Shown here piece by piece: positions 11,456 to 23,535 of a DNA stretch of 64,000 bases (positions are counted from its first letter, which is position 1; each line of letters starts with the position of its first letter). Source of the stretch: Isochrysis galbana (taxonomy: Eukaryota > Haptophyta > Isochrysidales > Isochrysidaceae); assembly GCA_018136815.1 (NCBI GenBank), contig CM030941.1, forward strand, positions 929,582 to 993,581, given 5' to 3'. The notes under the pieces are model-generated. The model was not told where the DNA came from. It saw only the letters and a list, made by a program, of their open reading frames with translations, and did no database searches. The position numbers and the translations under genes are program-made.

Positions 11456-13167
11456 CCTTGTCACTTGGTCTAGCGCATCCCATCAATGGACGACCCGGCA
11501 GCAGGTACCCTCCACCCGCAGCTCACAAGATGCGAGCTTTTTATACGTTTCGCCTTGCCAAGGGACCACTTCTCTGTGCGCAGTTGATGAAGTTGCTACG
11601 CTGACACTCCTAATCAGTACAGAGTAAAGGGAACTGCCACGCCCGTATGTCTTGCCACTGATAGATGTTTCTACAGCTCCTCCCCCAAATGGTCGACCTT
11701 CATTCCAGATTCTTGAGCATGAGGCACTAGCACTAGAACTAAGAACTAGAACTAGAGGAGTGCCTACAGTAAGGGGTACCCCCGAGCTATGCGCCTCAAA
11801 TTGGCCGAAAAGTAGCAGTATAAAACCATTCTGAAGATTCGGGGCTACACATCTAGGGGCATCAAGCACATTCGCGCACTGCGGCACGACATCACCCTTG
11901 TTTAGCTTAGCCTATTCCCAGCTGCCTTAAGTCCTTCGAGGCTAGGGCCCAAAGCCCCAACCTCGAGCTGGCCTCCAGGAGCCTCCACGCGACATCGGTC
12001 CCACACCGGGACCCGTCGGTCATTAATGCAGTAAGAGGTGGGGTATTGACGTGAACAGAGAGGGGTCCATCGGAGGAGTTCGTCCCTCTCCGTTCGGCCT
12101 CCCACCTACCTCCCTCCTCACCCGAGAGAGGCGGACGAGGGTATACCGGGTACTGCGGTACCGCAAGGGTGACCAAGGGTCAAGGGCCAAGGGGGACGAA
12201 CGAAGGAGGAGTACGAGGACGAAGGAGGAATATGAACTGAAGCCGGACGTCCACACACATCCAAACAAGATGAACGTATGCTTCGCAAGTGCACCATCAT
12301 CACTATCGCAAATTGTCGACTAGTGCCTCGTCCCCGTCCCTTCCTGTCCCGCAGCGCACGTAGCCACCCCCGTACATGCGACAGCCTCCCCACCAAATAC
12401 TGTGTTTTGCGTATTGCCTCGTGCATCCGATGCTTTGGTTGGTGAGACCCTCCCTTGGTCTGGGTCGACGACCCGCTGATCCGCGTGCGCGGCACGCGCA
12501 CACGCTCGTTCAAGGCGGACTACGTCGACGCGGAGCACGAAAGCTCGCTGAGCGTGGTCTTCGAGGAGCAACAGCTCCCGGCCCGGCTGGAGCTGGGATC
12601 GAGGCGAGCAGCAGTAGGTGCCTGTGTGGCGCGTGCAAGGCGGCGTCCACGGCGTAGCGCATCGCCGACGAGGCCACCGCCTCTCCTGCACGGCAATTAG
12701 TGTCCATCAGGGTCGGCACATGCACATATCCCTTGGGAGGTCAAGCTAAGCCAATGCGCACGAAAACTTGAGCAGAAGAAGAAGCGCTTGTTCAGAAGCA
12801 ATAAATAGAGACAGAAATGGGCATTACAACTTATGAAATTCGCAAGACTAGTAGAGGAGATCAACGGAAGCCGAGTTGGACGACATAAAAAAATCAGAAG
12901 CCCGAGCACGCCACCGCAGCAAACGAAAGTTTGGAAGCCCATCGCTTTCTATCCGTTTGCTTATCCGCCGCCCCTGCCCTCTCGTGTTTCCTGTACGGCC
13001 AGCAGCGCTAGCGGGCTTCACTCTGCAACCGATACTGACAACGAGCAGCTTGTGCCATGTACACCTTTTGGACTTATACTAGTGGGGCACGTTTGCGGAA
13101 GGCCGGTGAGGAAGAGCTTGGAAGGAGGAGGGAAGGGGGAGAGCAGGAGGGGGACGGGGACAGGGAA
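11456..13167. other. Intergenic, one unplaced possible exon
   Basis: A plus-strand stretch at about 12465-12615 reads VDDPLIRVRGTRTRSFKADYVD...EHESSLSVVFEEQQLPARLELG and looks coding, but I recognise no family and cannot place flanking exons. A short piece near 11965-11985 resembles the internal part of the retroposons at 25.4 and 26.7 kb. Nothing else is supportable. Confidence 0.3.
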
Positions 13168-14441
13168 TCAGTCTGTTCTCACACGCACGGACGTCCGATC
13201 AGCCGATGACCCTTTCGCCGCCGCCTTCTCCTTGAGGAGCAGGTTGTGCGTCTTGCCTATCAACTGCTTGAGATTGAGACCCGAGTGAGCCGAGATGCAC
13301 ATGATGCGTTGATGGGGCACAATCTTGCGGAGAGCCTCTAGAGTGGCGGGGAGGCGAGCAGCCACGTCCGGAAGGTCGGCTTTGCTCACGACGACGACTT
13401 GCGTGGTGTTCGCGAGCAGCGGAGAATACCGCTTGAGCTCTGTGTTGATCGCGATCCAATCCTCTACTGGCGTCTCCGATTGGCCATTCACAACGTGTAT
13501 GAGCAGCCGGCAACCCTCAGTGTGGCGAAGGAAGGCTAGGCCTAGACCCTTGCCATCGCTAGCACCCTCAATCAGTCCCGGAATGTCTAGCATCAACATC
13601 GAGCCTCTGCCTGGCCCGTCAGGCTCGCACACACCGAGGTTGGGCACGAGTGTGGTAAATGGATAGTCTGCCACCTGTTGAGATGGTCAAGGTGGAAGGG
13701 TGACACGCGTGCTGACGCTCGTCGCGGGCGCTGCAGGCCCGTTGCGCCGCCGCAGCGTACCTTCGGCCGTGCGCGCGTCACAGCACTGATCAGCGTCGAC
13801 TTGCCAGCGTTCGGGAACCCGATCAGCCCAACGTCCGCGACCAGAGTCATTGAGAGCAGCAACTTTCTCCGCTCTGTCCCACCAGGTGGTGTGACCTTCT
13901 GCGAGTCCGTTCGGGTGCGCCTAAATACTTCGCCGTTGCCCTCGCCGCCCTGCCCACCACTCGCCACCAGAAGCCGATCCCCTGGCTCCATTAGCTCGCC
14001 CACATGCACGCCAGTCTCCATATCGCTGACTCGGCAGTTGGGCGGCACCCGCACGAGTACCTCAGCCGCGGCACGCCCACTCTCTCGCCCGTTTGCATCG
14101 GCGCCAGGCTCGGCGCGGACGGACATGCGACCTCGCAGGTGGCCGAGGGTGTTCAACGACGAATCGCACACCAGGAAGACGCTTCCACCCGCGCCACCGT
14201 TGCCGCCAGCCGGTTGGCGACTGCGGAAGGCGACAGCCCCCTTGCCACCCGCTCCGCTCCGCACGAAGAGCTCAGCGCGGTCGAAAAAGAAGCGCTCTAG
14301 CTCATCAGCTGGGAGGGCGGCGCGGAGGCTTCGGGCACGGGTCGCCGAGCCGCTTACCACTTTGCCAACCAACCCCGGACTGCGCTCAGCCACCAGCGCG
14401 AGCGCCGCCGCAAGGCTAGAGCAAAGGGCCCCGACGCCCAT
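13168..14441 (-). CDS. Obg-family GTPase, probably organellar
   Basis: Exons 14441-13761 and 13674-13168 flank an 86 bp GT-AG intron that splits ARPK and VADYPFTT; 395 residues. The N-terminal Obg fold is present (FFDRAELFVRSGAGGKGAVAF, then the glycine-rich GGNGGAGGSV). It is followed by the G domain: GFPNAGKST (P-loop), DYPFTTLVPN (switch region), DIPGLIEGA (G3), SKAD (G4) and an SAH-type G5 (ISAHSG). Obg proteins bind the large ribosomal subunit and act in its late assembly. About 45 residues precede the Obg fold and are Ala/Leu/Arg-rich, consistent with a plastid or mitochondrial targeting peptide. A TTTTTTCAG just upstream of the ATG could be the acceptor of an additional 5' exon, so the start is provisional. 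The C-terminal OCT domain is not evident. Confidence 0.9.
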
Positions 14442-14494
14442 GCGGGCCAGGGCCGCCGGAGCAGGACACCTGAAAAAATAAAAACATGTACTCT

Positions 14495-14612
14495 AGGAGT
14501 ACCTTACTCTAGAGCTCTACTCTACTCTAGAGCTCTAAAGTACTCTACTCTAGAGCTCTACTCTACTCTAGAGCTCTAAAGTACTCTACTCTAGAGCTCT
14601 AGAGTAGAGCAA
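14495..14612. repeat. Palindrome-rich tandem repeat upstream of Obg
   Basis: A unit of about 50 bp built from ACTCTACTCTAGAGCTCTA is repeated about two and a half times. Each unit contains the perfect palindrome TAGAGCTCTA. It begins about 50 bp upstream of the Obg start codon. Related TACTCTAAAGTAGAGC sequence occurs near 8003. It may form cruciforms or act as a promoter element; this is inference. Confidence 0.7.
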
Positions 14613-14875
14613 TACTCGTACAGGGGCAAGTGAGGTGTTCGGAGAACAATCCCTAAGAGTATAGCAATACTCTAGTAAAGATGCGAACCCCAGTCGACGA
14701 CCGGACAGAATACAGAATTCACGAATACCCACTCGTCAAGCGCCTTTTTCTATTTTCGGACGGGGGTTTGGACTGCGGAGTCTAGTTCGAACCCGCTCTG
14801 TAAAGGATCTAAGGATGACCCCCCATCGGGAGTCGGTCTGTATCTTTTCGTGGTACAACAATTTTGTATCGCAGA

Positions 14876-14932
14876 GAGGGAGCGAGAGAGAGAGCGCGAA
14901 AGAGAGAGAGAGAGAGAGAGAGAGAGGCGAGA
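14876..14932. repeat. GA-rich microsatellite
   Basis: A run of GAGAGA with few interruptions, between the divergently transcribed Obg and zinc-finger genes. Confidence 0.85.
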
Positions 14933-15257
14933 AGAATCCATCGCGCGAGAGAATTCTTTCTCCTCTCCATTTACGCGGCAGCTTTCACCTCTCTCTCGCA
15001 GTGCGCCCCGTCTCTCTCCCGCCCTCTCGCCCTCCGTCCGGATACGTAAATAATCAAAGCGTGAGATAATTATTGCGTCCATCGCCCCGCTGTGTGGTCG
15101 GCGCGCAGGCAGGGAGAAGGAGAGGGGGGAGGGGGAGAGAGCGCGCGGCGGCCTGCCTGGCCCCCCCCCCTCCCCTCCCCCTTGTGCAGGCGCGGGGGGG
15201 GGAAAGGGGAGGACCGGGGGGGGGGGGGGCGCGAGTGCAGCTGGTGGGCGCCGCGCG

Positions 15258-18200
15258 ATGGTGCCACGCGGTGGGCCGCCTGGCCGCTCCGATGCGCCCT
15301 CACCTTTCGCGCCTCACGCGCCAGTGATAGAGCAGGGTCTGGCCTCCCTCCATGACAAGACAGCGGCCCACTCTCTTTCTCCACGGTCTCTGCAGCCTGT
15401 CCAGCTGCTCCCTGTGCACTCGCACGCGCACGAGCCGGCGGCGCACGCCCAACAGCCCGCCGCGCACGAGACAGCGCACTCACACGCCACGACACCACAG
15501 CCTCTCACAGCTGCAGCTGCGCCGCACGCCGTACCGCGTGAGCTGGCATGCGCACACGAGCTCGCGCCCAGCCCATCCATCCCAGCCGTCGGGGCGCACC
15601 ACACGCAGCAGCATGTACTTCACTTCATTCCGCCGCAGCAACACGAGAACGGCGCTGTCTCCACGATGCCTCCCGTCGAGTTCGTCGCACAGTCATGCCA
15701 GGTGCCTGCACCCAGTGTGCATATTAGTGTTGGCACCATGCGCAATTCCGAAGGAGCTTACTATCATAATGAGCCAGATGCTGAGCGCGCAGAAGACATT
15801 GCCGTCCGATGGAAGTCCCGCTCCGCCTTTGTCTCAGATGCCGCAGGTCGCCCCGTCCGTGGCGCAGCACGAGCAGGCCGCACAGCAGCATCCAGGAATG
15901 GCTCATGGCAAGTTGGCAGAGTGGATGGTAAGCAATGGGAGTATGCCCGTTGAGCAACAGGAGGAGAGCACGTTGCGTCTGGACGCTGACGAGCGGCTCT
16001 TCGGAGAATTCGGAGCTAAACGTGAGAGGTCACTCGCCGCCGCGAAGCTCGTCAAGAAGGAGCGTGTAAAAAAGGAACGCGCCAGGAAAGAGGGCGTCAA
16101 GAGAGAGGGTGTTAGGAAAGAGGGCGCCAAGAAAGAGGGCATCAAAAAAGAGGGCGTCAACAAAGAGGGTGCCAACACAGAGGGCGTCAGAAAAGAGGGC
16201 GCCAAGAAAGAGGGCGTCAAGAAGGAGGGTCTGAAGAAGGCGGCAGTGAAGAAGGCCGCCGTTCAGGTGGAAGGAGGTGCACTGCCGCTTGGCGGCGAGC
16301 TTATAGACAGCTCCGCGATGGCGCAAATGATCAGTGCTCAGATGCAAAGCACCCAGATAGACGGCGTACAGAAGGCCCGGCGGCGCAATGTGGGAGAGGG
16401 CGAGGGTCGCGCTCCAGTCGAACCACGCAAGAGGTCGAAGAAGGAGTCCGCAAACCCTCCCGTTCTTGCCGCGGACGGCGTCACATTCATCTATCCGTGT
16501 GGCAAGTGTGAGAAAACCTTCGAGTCCCGTGCTGCGCTTTCTGGCCACACGCGCTTCTGCTCGGGTGGTAATTGGCGGTGCGAATGGTGCAAGTGCAAGG
16601 AGACAGAGACGCCATGCAAGGTGTGCGCCACGGCACAGCGCTGCTCTGACGCAGTGCATCTCTAGCGTACAGGGTCTTGACCGTAATCCGATCTCTTTTT
16701 CACTGGAGCACACGACCCTCTGCCTTTCCCCCTTCGCCGTAGGCCATGGGCCCGTCGGGCGCGAAAACTCTCTGCAACGCCTGTGGCTCACGTTACCGAG
16801 CGGGGCATACGCGTATGCCTGAAAAGGATGCAGACGGGCAGTTCATTTGCTCGGAATGCAGACGGGCATTCTCGACCATCGGCGCGCTCGGCGGGCACCG
16901 TCGTTTCTGCGATGGTGGTTCGTGGCGCTGCGGCTGGTGTCAATGCAAGAACGATGAGTGCTCTGGCAAGGTGAGCGATCGAGTGTGGCGCTTGTGGTGG
17001 CGGCCATGTGCACGTAGCGTTACCATGCGCCCGCGAGCTTTCAGGCGTCGCCTTCGCTCTGCCGCTTGCAGGGACCGGGGCCCGAGGGCCCCAAGACACT
17101 CTGCTCCGCTTGTAGCAGCCGTTTCAAGAATGGCCACACGGGTCCTCCGGGAAAAAACGCCGACGGGAAGTACGTGTGCGATGCATGTTCACGCGTGTTC
17201 GATTCTATTGGGGCCCTCGGAGGGCACAAGCGCTTTTGCGATGCAGGCACGTGGCGATGCAACTGGTGCAAGTGCAAATATGGCGACTGCTCGGGGAAGG
17301 TGCGCGCCCGCACGGAACCCGCGCATTCGTAGGTGACGAGGCATAGGTCGTACCGGCGCCACGTCACGGTTGCGCTTACCCAGCGCCGCACTGTCCTCAA
17401 ATTTGGCAGGGGCCTGGTCCAGATGGCCCGAAGACGCTGTGCTCCGCGTGCAGTAGCAGATTCAAGAATGGCCATACCGGTCCACCTGAGGTCACAGAGG
17501 ACGGCAAGTACGTGTGTGACCTCTGCACTCGCCAATTCGACACTATCGGTGCGCTCGGCGGGCACAAGCGTTTCTGCGACTCGGGCACTTGGAGATGTGG
17601 CTGGTGTGAGGTGCGTTCTGATGAATGTTCTGGCAAGGGACCCGGGCCCGATGGGCCTAAGACCTTGTGCTCTGCCTGCTCGGCGCGATTTCGCGCTGGG
17701 CACACCGCGCCGCCCCTGCGCGACTCGGAAGGTAACTTCCTCTGCGACTCTTGCAATCGTGCGTTCGTTTCCATGGGCGCGCTCGGCGGCCATCGCCGAT
17801 TCTGCGGGCAGCTTTCGACTGCTATTGCTCGCGTACCTGAGCTTTGCGACGACTCACTTTTGACTGCCGATGATGGTGGGGCCGCGGTCGTTGCGCTTCC
17901 TGACCGACCAGCCAGCAGGCTTCCTGCCGAGCTACACGCGTCAGTGCTCTCCTCGTTCGACTTTGCTACCTACTTCTTCAAGACCATCGTGCCGGCTGCG
18001 ACCATGACAGAACCGCACGCCGCCTCCCTAAAGCGGAAGGACGGTGAATCCGCGCTGCCACCGCCCCCACTGCCGCCTGAAATGGCAGCATTCGACCCTG
18101 CGAAACACCTGCCGAATGCTGACGCGGCCAAGCCGGCCGCTAGCAAGAAGAGGAAGAAGAAGAGTTCTCACGAGGAGGACTTGTCTAGCGACGTGCGCCA

Positions 18201-20701
18201 AATGCTGCGTGTGGTCCAGGCGGCTACGTGGACCGACTGGGAGGCGATGTTCTCTTGCCCGCCGAACAGCGACCCGCCGCCCGTGTTCCATGCGCTCCAC
18301 CTCATCTCGGTCCACTTGTTGCTCGTCGATCTTCTCGAGCCGAACAAGATCACGGCGGGTGTGGACTTCTGCGCGCGATTGGGTGAGGCATCTCGCCGAC
18401 TGCTCGGTGGGTGCACACTCTGCCCCTTCACCTGGCCCGAATTGCTTCGGATGGTCCTTCTCGCGCGCTCAGTCGCCCAGGCGCCCAAGAAACGCGCGGC
18501 CGCTATGAACGCGATGCTCTCATCGGGACATGGTTCCGCCTACGTCGCGTTCGCCGCGTCTGTCACCCTCGGTGGTATGTCAGCTCTCCAGATGCTGTCG
18601 GTTGCGCCGAGTGGCGTTAGCAAGTGTGCTAGCTCTTCTTCAGCTGCCGTCGGGGATGGCTCCGAGGCGCCTAGTGGCCCGCAGGCCGAGGAGGACGAGG
18701 GCGAGGTCATGAATACACTCGGTGACGTGTCAGAATGGTCCCCGGCGATCGAAGCGCTTGAGAACGTCGATGATTACTCTTCTCTTGGAATAGAGATGCG
18801 GTGCCTGATTACGGAATGCGTGGTCCAGCTGCTTTCGGAGACGACGTTGTGTTCGAGGTTTTTCGAGGCAACCACGAAGGCATACGACAAGCTCCAGGAT
18901 TTGAAACGCACGGAGTACAAGAATCGCAACGCGCAGATAGAGGCGGAGGAGCAGGCAAAATTGGCCGCGAAGTACAACATCGCCCGGCCGCTCAAGCTCT
19001 CGCACGATCGCACTGGCGCGCGGGAGTCCGCCCCGAAAGTGCGCGGTGCAAGCAACGGCGAGGGCGGAAAGGCGTGCGAGGCCGATGGTGAGGACGGTGA
19101 GGCCGATGGGGAGGGCAACGGCGAGGGAGAGGAGGGAGAGGAGGCGGACGCCGCGGAGCTGGAGGTCCTCGGCACCGAGCCGTCGGCAGAGGATAGCGAG
19201 GGTAGGGACGGCGGCCGGAACCGGAAGCGTGATGTGGAGCGCCGGCGCAAGCGCTCGGAGCAGGTGAACAAGGCGGCGCAGCATGTGAAGCGCGGCGACC
19301 TCGACCAGATGCGCATCCGCAAGGATGAGCTCCGCAAGCAGCTGGACGAAGACTTCGTTGTGCTCGCAGGGCGCATAGGACGCTTGAGGCAAGAGCCCAT
19401 AGGCCTCGATCGCGACAGGCGAGAATACATGATTTTGGGGGGGCCGGCCGAGGGCCAGCAGCCGGGGGCAGACCACGGCCGCCTCTTGATACGCGAGCGG
19501 CCATTGCGCGGTCCCGACGGAAAGGTGGTAGGCGAAGAGACCTGGAGATGTATCAGGTGCGGCGTGCGCGGGCGGGCCAGTTCCCAGCACGCCATGCGCC
19601 CCCGAGGTGCCAAGGGATCGTGGTCGGCCGCAGGCAGACGCACGGGCGAGTAGGGGGCGCTTTCGTGCCAATCCCCGTGGGCATCTCACCCCCACCCACT
19701 CCCCCACGAAAACACATACGCATCCACCTACCCACTGCACTCCTCCCCTATCTCAGCGAGATATCTGAGCTCGATGCGCTGATCGACTCTCTTCGGGTGC
19801 GAGGCGAGCGTGAGTACCATCTACACAAAGCCCTTACGGCTCTTCGACCTCGCTTTATCGAGGCGACTGGGGCGTCATCGCTAGATTCCAACAACGATCC
19901 CGGCGTTGCGCTCAGTGCTTCCCGCGCTGCCCTTGTGCTAGCGGACGAAGAGCCCCTCCGCATGTCGGCGGATATTGAGCCTCTCCGCGCGTCGGCCCGC
20001 ATCTCCCGTGCCAGGGGTGGAGTGAGGCCCGACTACGCCGAAGGCAATGGCGACGAATCGGGCAGTGAAGGGCCACCTGAGGCCGTGGTCGAGGATGGTG
20101 AGGTGCGGCCGCGCTCAATCCAGCGGTGGATGCCGAGAGAGTGGCGAATGTACGCGACGCAGCGCCTATCCTCAATCGGGCGACCGACCTTCCAACGGCG
20201 GGACCCCCTGTCCGCGGTGGACGAGCTGCGTGGCGGCCTCCTCGACCTGCACGGTGCGTCTCCCCTTTCCAGTCACCGCAAGCAGGCAGAAGGGCTCTCG
20301 GGCTGGACTCGCGAGGTTCGGGCTGCTCGTACGGTGCACGAACTCAACGTTCTCATGCACACGCTTGTGCGCCACCTACCGCCCACGTGCTTCAAGCCCA
20401 ACGCTCAACTCGAGAAGGCGTGGTGGCCAGTCGACACCGACGACGGGGAGGACGCACCCAAGGCCAGCTCTCGCGAGAAAAGGGGCGAGGAGTCATTGCC
20501 AAGGCTGGAGTCGGTGCGCCACTTAGCTTGCACTCGCCGGCGAACTTTGTGGGAAAGGATATTGGAACTTCTACCCATCCCCTCCTTGAAGACTGGCGGT
20601 TTCTTATGGCCACCTTCATGGCGCCACTGGCCCCGCAGGCGCACCAAGTCCTCTTCCGACTGCATATGCTCGACGCCACGATGGTCTTCGGCAAGGTCTA
20701 A
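15258..20701 (+). CDS. Alternating C2HC/GATA-like zinc-finger array fused to RLT-like WHIM modules
   Basis: Exons: 15258-15701, 15778-16620, 16743-16970, 17072-17299, 17410-19556, and 19757 to about 20701. All introns are GT-AG. The N-terminus is His/Pro/Ala-rich. Next is a lysine-rich hexapeptide repeat (KKEGVK type, nt 16050-16260), histone-H1-like. Then five C2HC fingers (C-x2-C-x12-H-x3-C, GALGGHRRFC, like plant QALGGH fingers) alternate with four GATA-like fingers (WRCGWCxC ... GPKTLCSAC, then GHT). Three introns fall at the same SGK/GP point. One exon continues, without a stop, from the last finger into a nuclear region with TWPELLRMVLL, SSLGIEMRCLITECV and IGRLRQEPIGLDRDRREYMIL. The next exon opens EISELDALIDSLRVRGERE. 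These match the D-TOX/WHIM modules of plant RLT and animal BAZ/ACF1 proteins that partner ISWI remodellers. DDT and PHD/bromodomains are not clear. A frame change near 20.5 kb (unseen intron or indel) leads to a final LEDWRFLMATFM stretch. Likely a chromatin-associated regulator; the start at 15258 is provisional. Confidence 0.75.
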
Positions 20702-21603
20702 AGCGCATCTTACGTGCGCATTCTCTTGCATCCCTACGCCCCCTTCCTCCCTACCACCCCGCCCACTTTGTTTTGCGAGACTGAGGTTGGCAGCCGGAAG
20801 GCGAGCACAGTATTGAACCTCGACTCGGTAAATGCTTTTCAGCCCCTAGCCGCCTACTCGTGCTCGTGGATACAAAATATACTGAGTTGCAGTCCTAAGC
20901 TAGGACGTCAACGTGATAGTGATGAACATCCCTCTTGCCAATCCGCCCACCGTACACCCTTCTAAACCTTCCTTCTTAATAGTGCAAATGTGCGGCGACG
21001 ACATTGCACATTTGCCATTTGTTGACCGCTTGCACATTAACCACCACCGACCACTTTCGCTTGCCAAGGTGTGCGTCTTGGAAAATGTTGGCATGTTGCA
21101 CACGGCATTCCAACCGCTACACGATGCGCACGCACGCACGCACTTATCGCTATTTGCTCGTGTTTGTATTTGCGTGCCGATAGAACTTGAACTAAAATAA
21201 AACTCTGAACATTCGCTCGCCGCGCACGCGGCTTTGGACCCACTAGTTTTACACACGCGTTGTAGATCCCATATCCCCACGCCCCCGCGCCCCCGGCCCT
21301 TTCTTCCCCGCGCTATTTGGCGACTCCCACTCCCCACTCCCCGTCCGTGCACTGTCTATGCAAGAGGGAGAGGGAGTATGGCGGGTAGCAACACGGTGCT
21401 AAGAGAGGCCTTAGGGCTTTGGTCGGGTGGCACGCCCCCTCCCCCCTCCCCAAGCCAAATGGATACTCAACTACCTGGACGCTCGACAAGCTCAGTGGAA
21501 AAAAGTGCTAGATGCATGGTTCTGCCTCACGAGTCCAGGCAGCAGGCAGGGCGGCGGTGCTAGCTAGCCGACGTGCCCACAAACACAAACGCAAACGCAA
21601 AAA
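20702..21603. other. Spacer or large intron, no supported exon
   Basis: Between the end of the zinc-finger/WHIM frame and the retroposon at 21.6 kb. I see no convincing exon. It may be intron of the interrupted gene whose last exons lie at 22.3-23.5 kb. Confidence 0.4.
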
Positions 21604-21615
21604 CAAACTCACGAT

Positions 21616-22268
21616 AATATATATATATTATAATAAACTTCTTAATAGTCTCACCGCACACGCGGCCGTGGACCCTCTACTTTCTACTCACGCTGCAAAA
21701 CTTTCTACGGCTTCTTTCGACTCTCTCGCCACGGCCACCTGTCGACTGGACGCCGAGCGCAAGCGATGCTCGCACGACTCGTTCCTCCTCCTGCTCCAAG
21801 GGCGCGGCGTGGGCACGGCGCGATGTGCATCGGTCCCCCCCGCGGAGACGCCGTGCGTGCGCATGCCGACTTTTTCCCTCTGCGTACCACCTAAGGCGCA
21901 CTCCTCTTTTGACGGAACGCGACTTGAGGCCAGCTCAGGGGGCAGAGGAGGCTGGGGCTGGGCCCTTGTCTCCCCTGCCTCTCCCTCGCTAGCGCTCCTG
22001 AGCCTCAGGGGCCCCCAATCTGCACCTGTCTGCCTGTCGACCTGTCGACCAGGGGGGGAGGGGGGGTTGGAGCGATGGGCTGGCCACGAGGGGCCAGGAC
22101 GAGCGAATCAGGCGAGCCTGTCCGTGGTCCGTGGGAGAGGCAGTGGCCTCCTGGCAAGCCATCAGGCATGTCAGGAGGATGGGTGGTTCCTCCCCAACGG
22201 CAGGGGAGGAGTGGAGAGAGAGGGGGGCTCGTGCCCCCCCATGGGCGAACCAAGTATAAACTTAGTTG
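21616..22268 (-). mobile_element. SINE-like retroposon copy, 653 bp
   Basis: Flanked by the 12 bp direct repeat CAAACTCACGAT (21604-21615 and 22269-22280). On the minus strand it begins AACTAAGTTTATACTTGGTT and ends in the GTGAGACTATTAAGAAG-type terminus. It shares both ends with the copies at 25418, 26745 and 57425. No open frame is kept. Target duplications of this length fit target-primed (LINE-mobilised) insertion. Confidence 0.75.
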
Positions 22269-22320
22269 CAAACTCACGATGAGATGATAGATGGTAGCTG
22301 ACGGCGGCGAGGTACCCAGG

Positions 22321-23535
22321 CGGAGTGATATCCCGGCTGGAACTATCAAGTTGTATTTGGTTTGTGGAAAGGCTTTCCACTTTCCACCGGATATTGCTAC
22401 ATGGGAGGTGAGCTGCGCCTATCCGCAAGCCTAAGCCAACCAAGCGCCAAGCGTGCGCTCATCGGCCTTGGCCTTGCTCCCTTTGTTTTATCAGGATGCA
22501 GATGGCCTGCCGGTAGGCCCAGGTCAGGATTTCGGAAATTTTTTTCAAAATTTGGGGGTGGGTTTACTCACAGATTTCGGGGCGAAATTTCGCAAAATTT
22601 GGGGGGCTCCTGCAGCGCCCTCGCAAAATTTGGGGGTTCCTGGAGCCCCCCCCCCCCCCCATCACTCCCATCACCCCATCCCCCATATCCATATCCTAAC
22701 TTAGGGGAAGGGGGGCTCCTATACCTAGGGAGAAGGGCGGGGGGCGGGGGGGGGGGGGGGTAGTAAGTAGTAAGGGCGGGAGGCGGGAGAGAGAGGGGAG
22801 AGGGTAGGGTAGTAAGAGTAAAGAAAGGGCGGGATAGGGGGGGTAAGAAAGGGCGGGAGAGGAGGGGTAGTAAAGGCGGGAGAGGGGGGGGGGAGCCGCG
22901 GAGGCGGCGGAGAGAAGAGAGCGAGAGAGCGCGAGCGCGATCCGCAGACCGCAGACCGCAGACCATCATGTTTGGAGATGGACAAATGAGTGCCTTGGCC
23001 GATCAGATTCAATGTGGGTTGATGTTGCGGTATAATCATAATCACACCCCGGTGACCTTGAGTAAGGAGTGAGTAATACGTTAGTAGAGTACGTGTGTGA
23101 TGTGTGTCATTGTGCAAGTACTTTAATAATTAACGTTGCGCAAACGAGAGTCAATGAGTGTCAATCCTCGCTCTATCTAGGTGAAAAGTGAAAAGCCCAT
23201 TCATGTAGCCAAATACAGATAGCAGCGGCGGCGGGGCTATATATATGAAATATGCTATATGGCTATGTATAGGTAGCTAGGTCAGGCTAGCGCGGGAGCG
23301 CGGGAGCGCTCGCGCCTCGCAAAATATTTGCGAAATTTGGGGCATTGAACGCGAAATCCGAGCGAAATATCCGAAGAAATTTGGGCGGGTTTCAAACGAA
23401 ATTCTGACCTGGCCCTACCTGCCGGTCACAGCCATTGCCGAGTATCAAGGCACCGTCCTCCCTGACCCCGAGGAGTTTGACGAGTCGGATGTGAGCGATG
23501 ATGATGAGTCCATGGAGTACTCGCCGGGGCCATAA
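22321..23535 (+). pseudogene. 3' exons of an unknown gene, last exon split by a hAT element
   Basis: An exon open from at least 22321 to 22407 reads SDIPAGTIKLYLVCGKAFHF and ends ATWE before a GTGAGC donor. A pyrimidine-rich tract and TTTTATCAG precede the last exon at 22495. That exon reads DADGLP up to 22513, is interrupted by the transposon at 22514-23417, and resumes at 23426 with TAIAEYQGTVLPDPEEF and an acidic tail to TAA at 23535. Without the insert and one copy of the 8 bp duplication, the exon is 129 nt and fully open. I do not recognise the family. It could be the far 3' end of the zinc-finger/WHIM gene or a separate gene; upstream exons were not found. As assembled the coding sequence is broken, though the intact downstream frame suggests a recent insertion. 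Confidence 0.5.
22514..23417. mobile_element. Non-autonomous hAT-type DNA transposon, 904 bp
   Basis: Terminal inverted repeats TAGGCCCAGGTCAGGATTTC (left) and TAGGGCCAGGTCAGAATTTC (right, reverse complement). The flanking perfect 8 bp duplication is CCTGCCGG (22506-22513 and 23418-23425). An 8 bp duplication with a TAGG-type terminus is the hAT signature. The interior carries repeated CAAAATTTGGGG subterminal motifs and C/G-rich low-complexity tracts but no transposase frame. It sits inside a coding exon. Confidence 0.85.

Noticed and set aside
18730-19740. 336-codon minus-strand frame
   Set aside because: Antisense to the acidic and WHIM-like coding region of the zinc-finger gene; no family signal.
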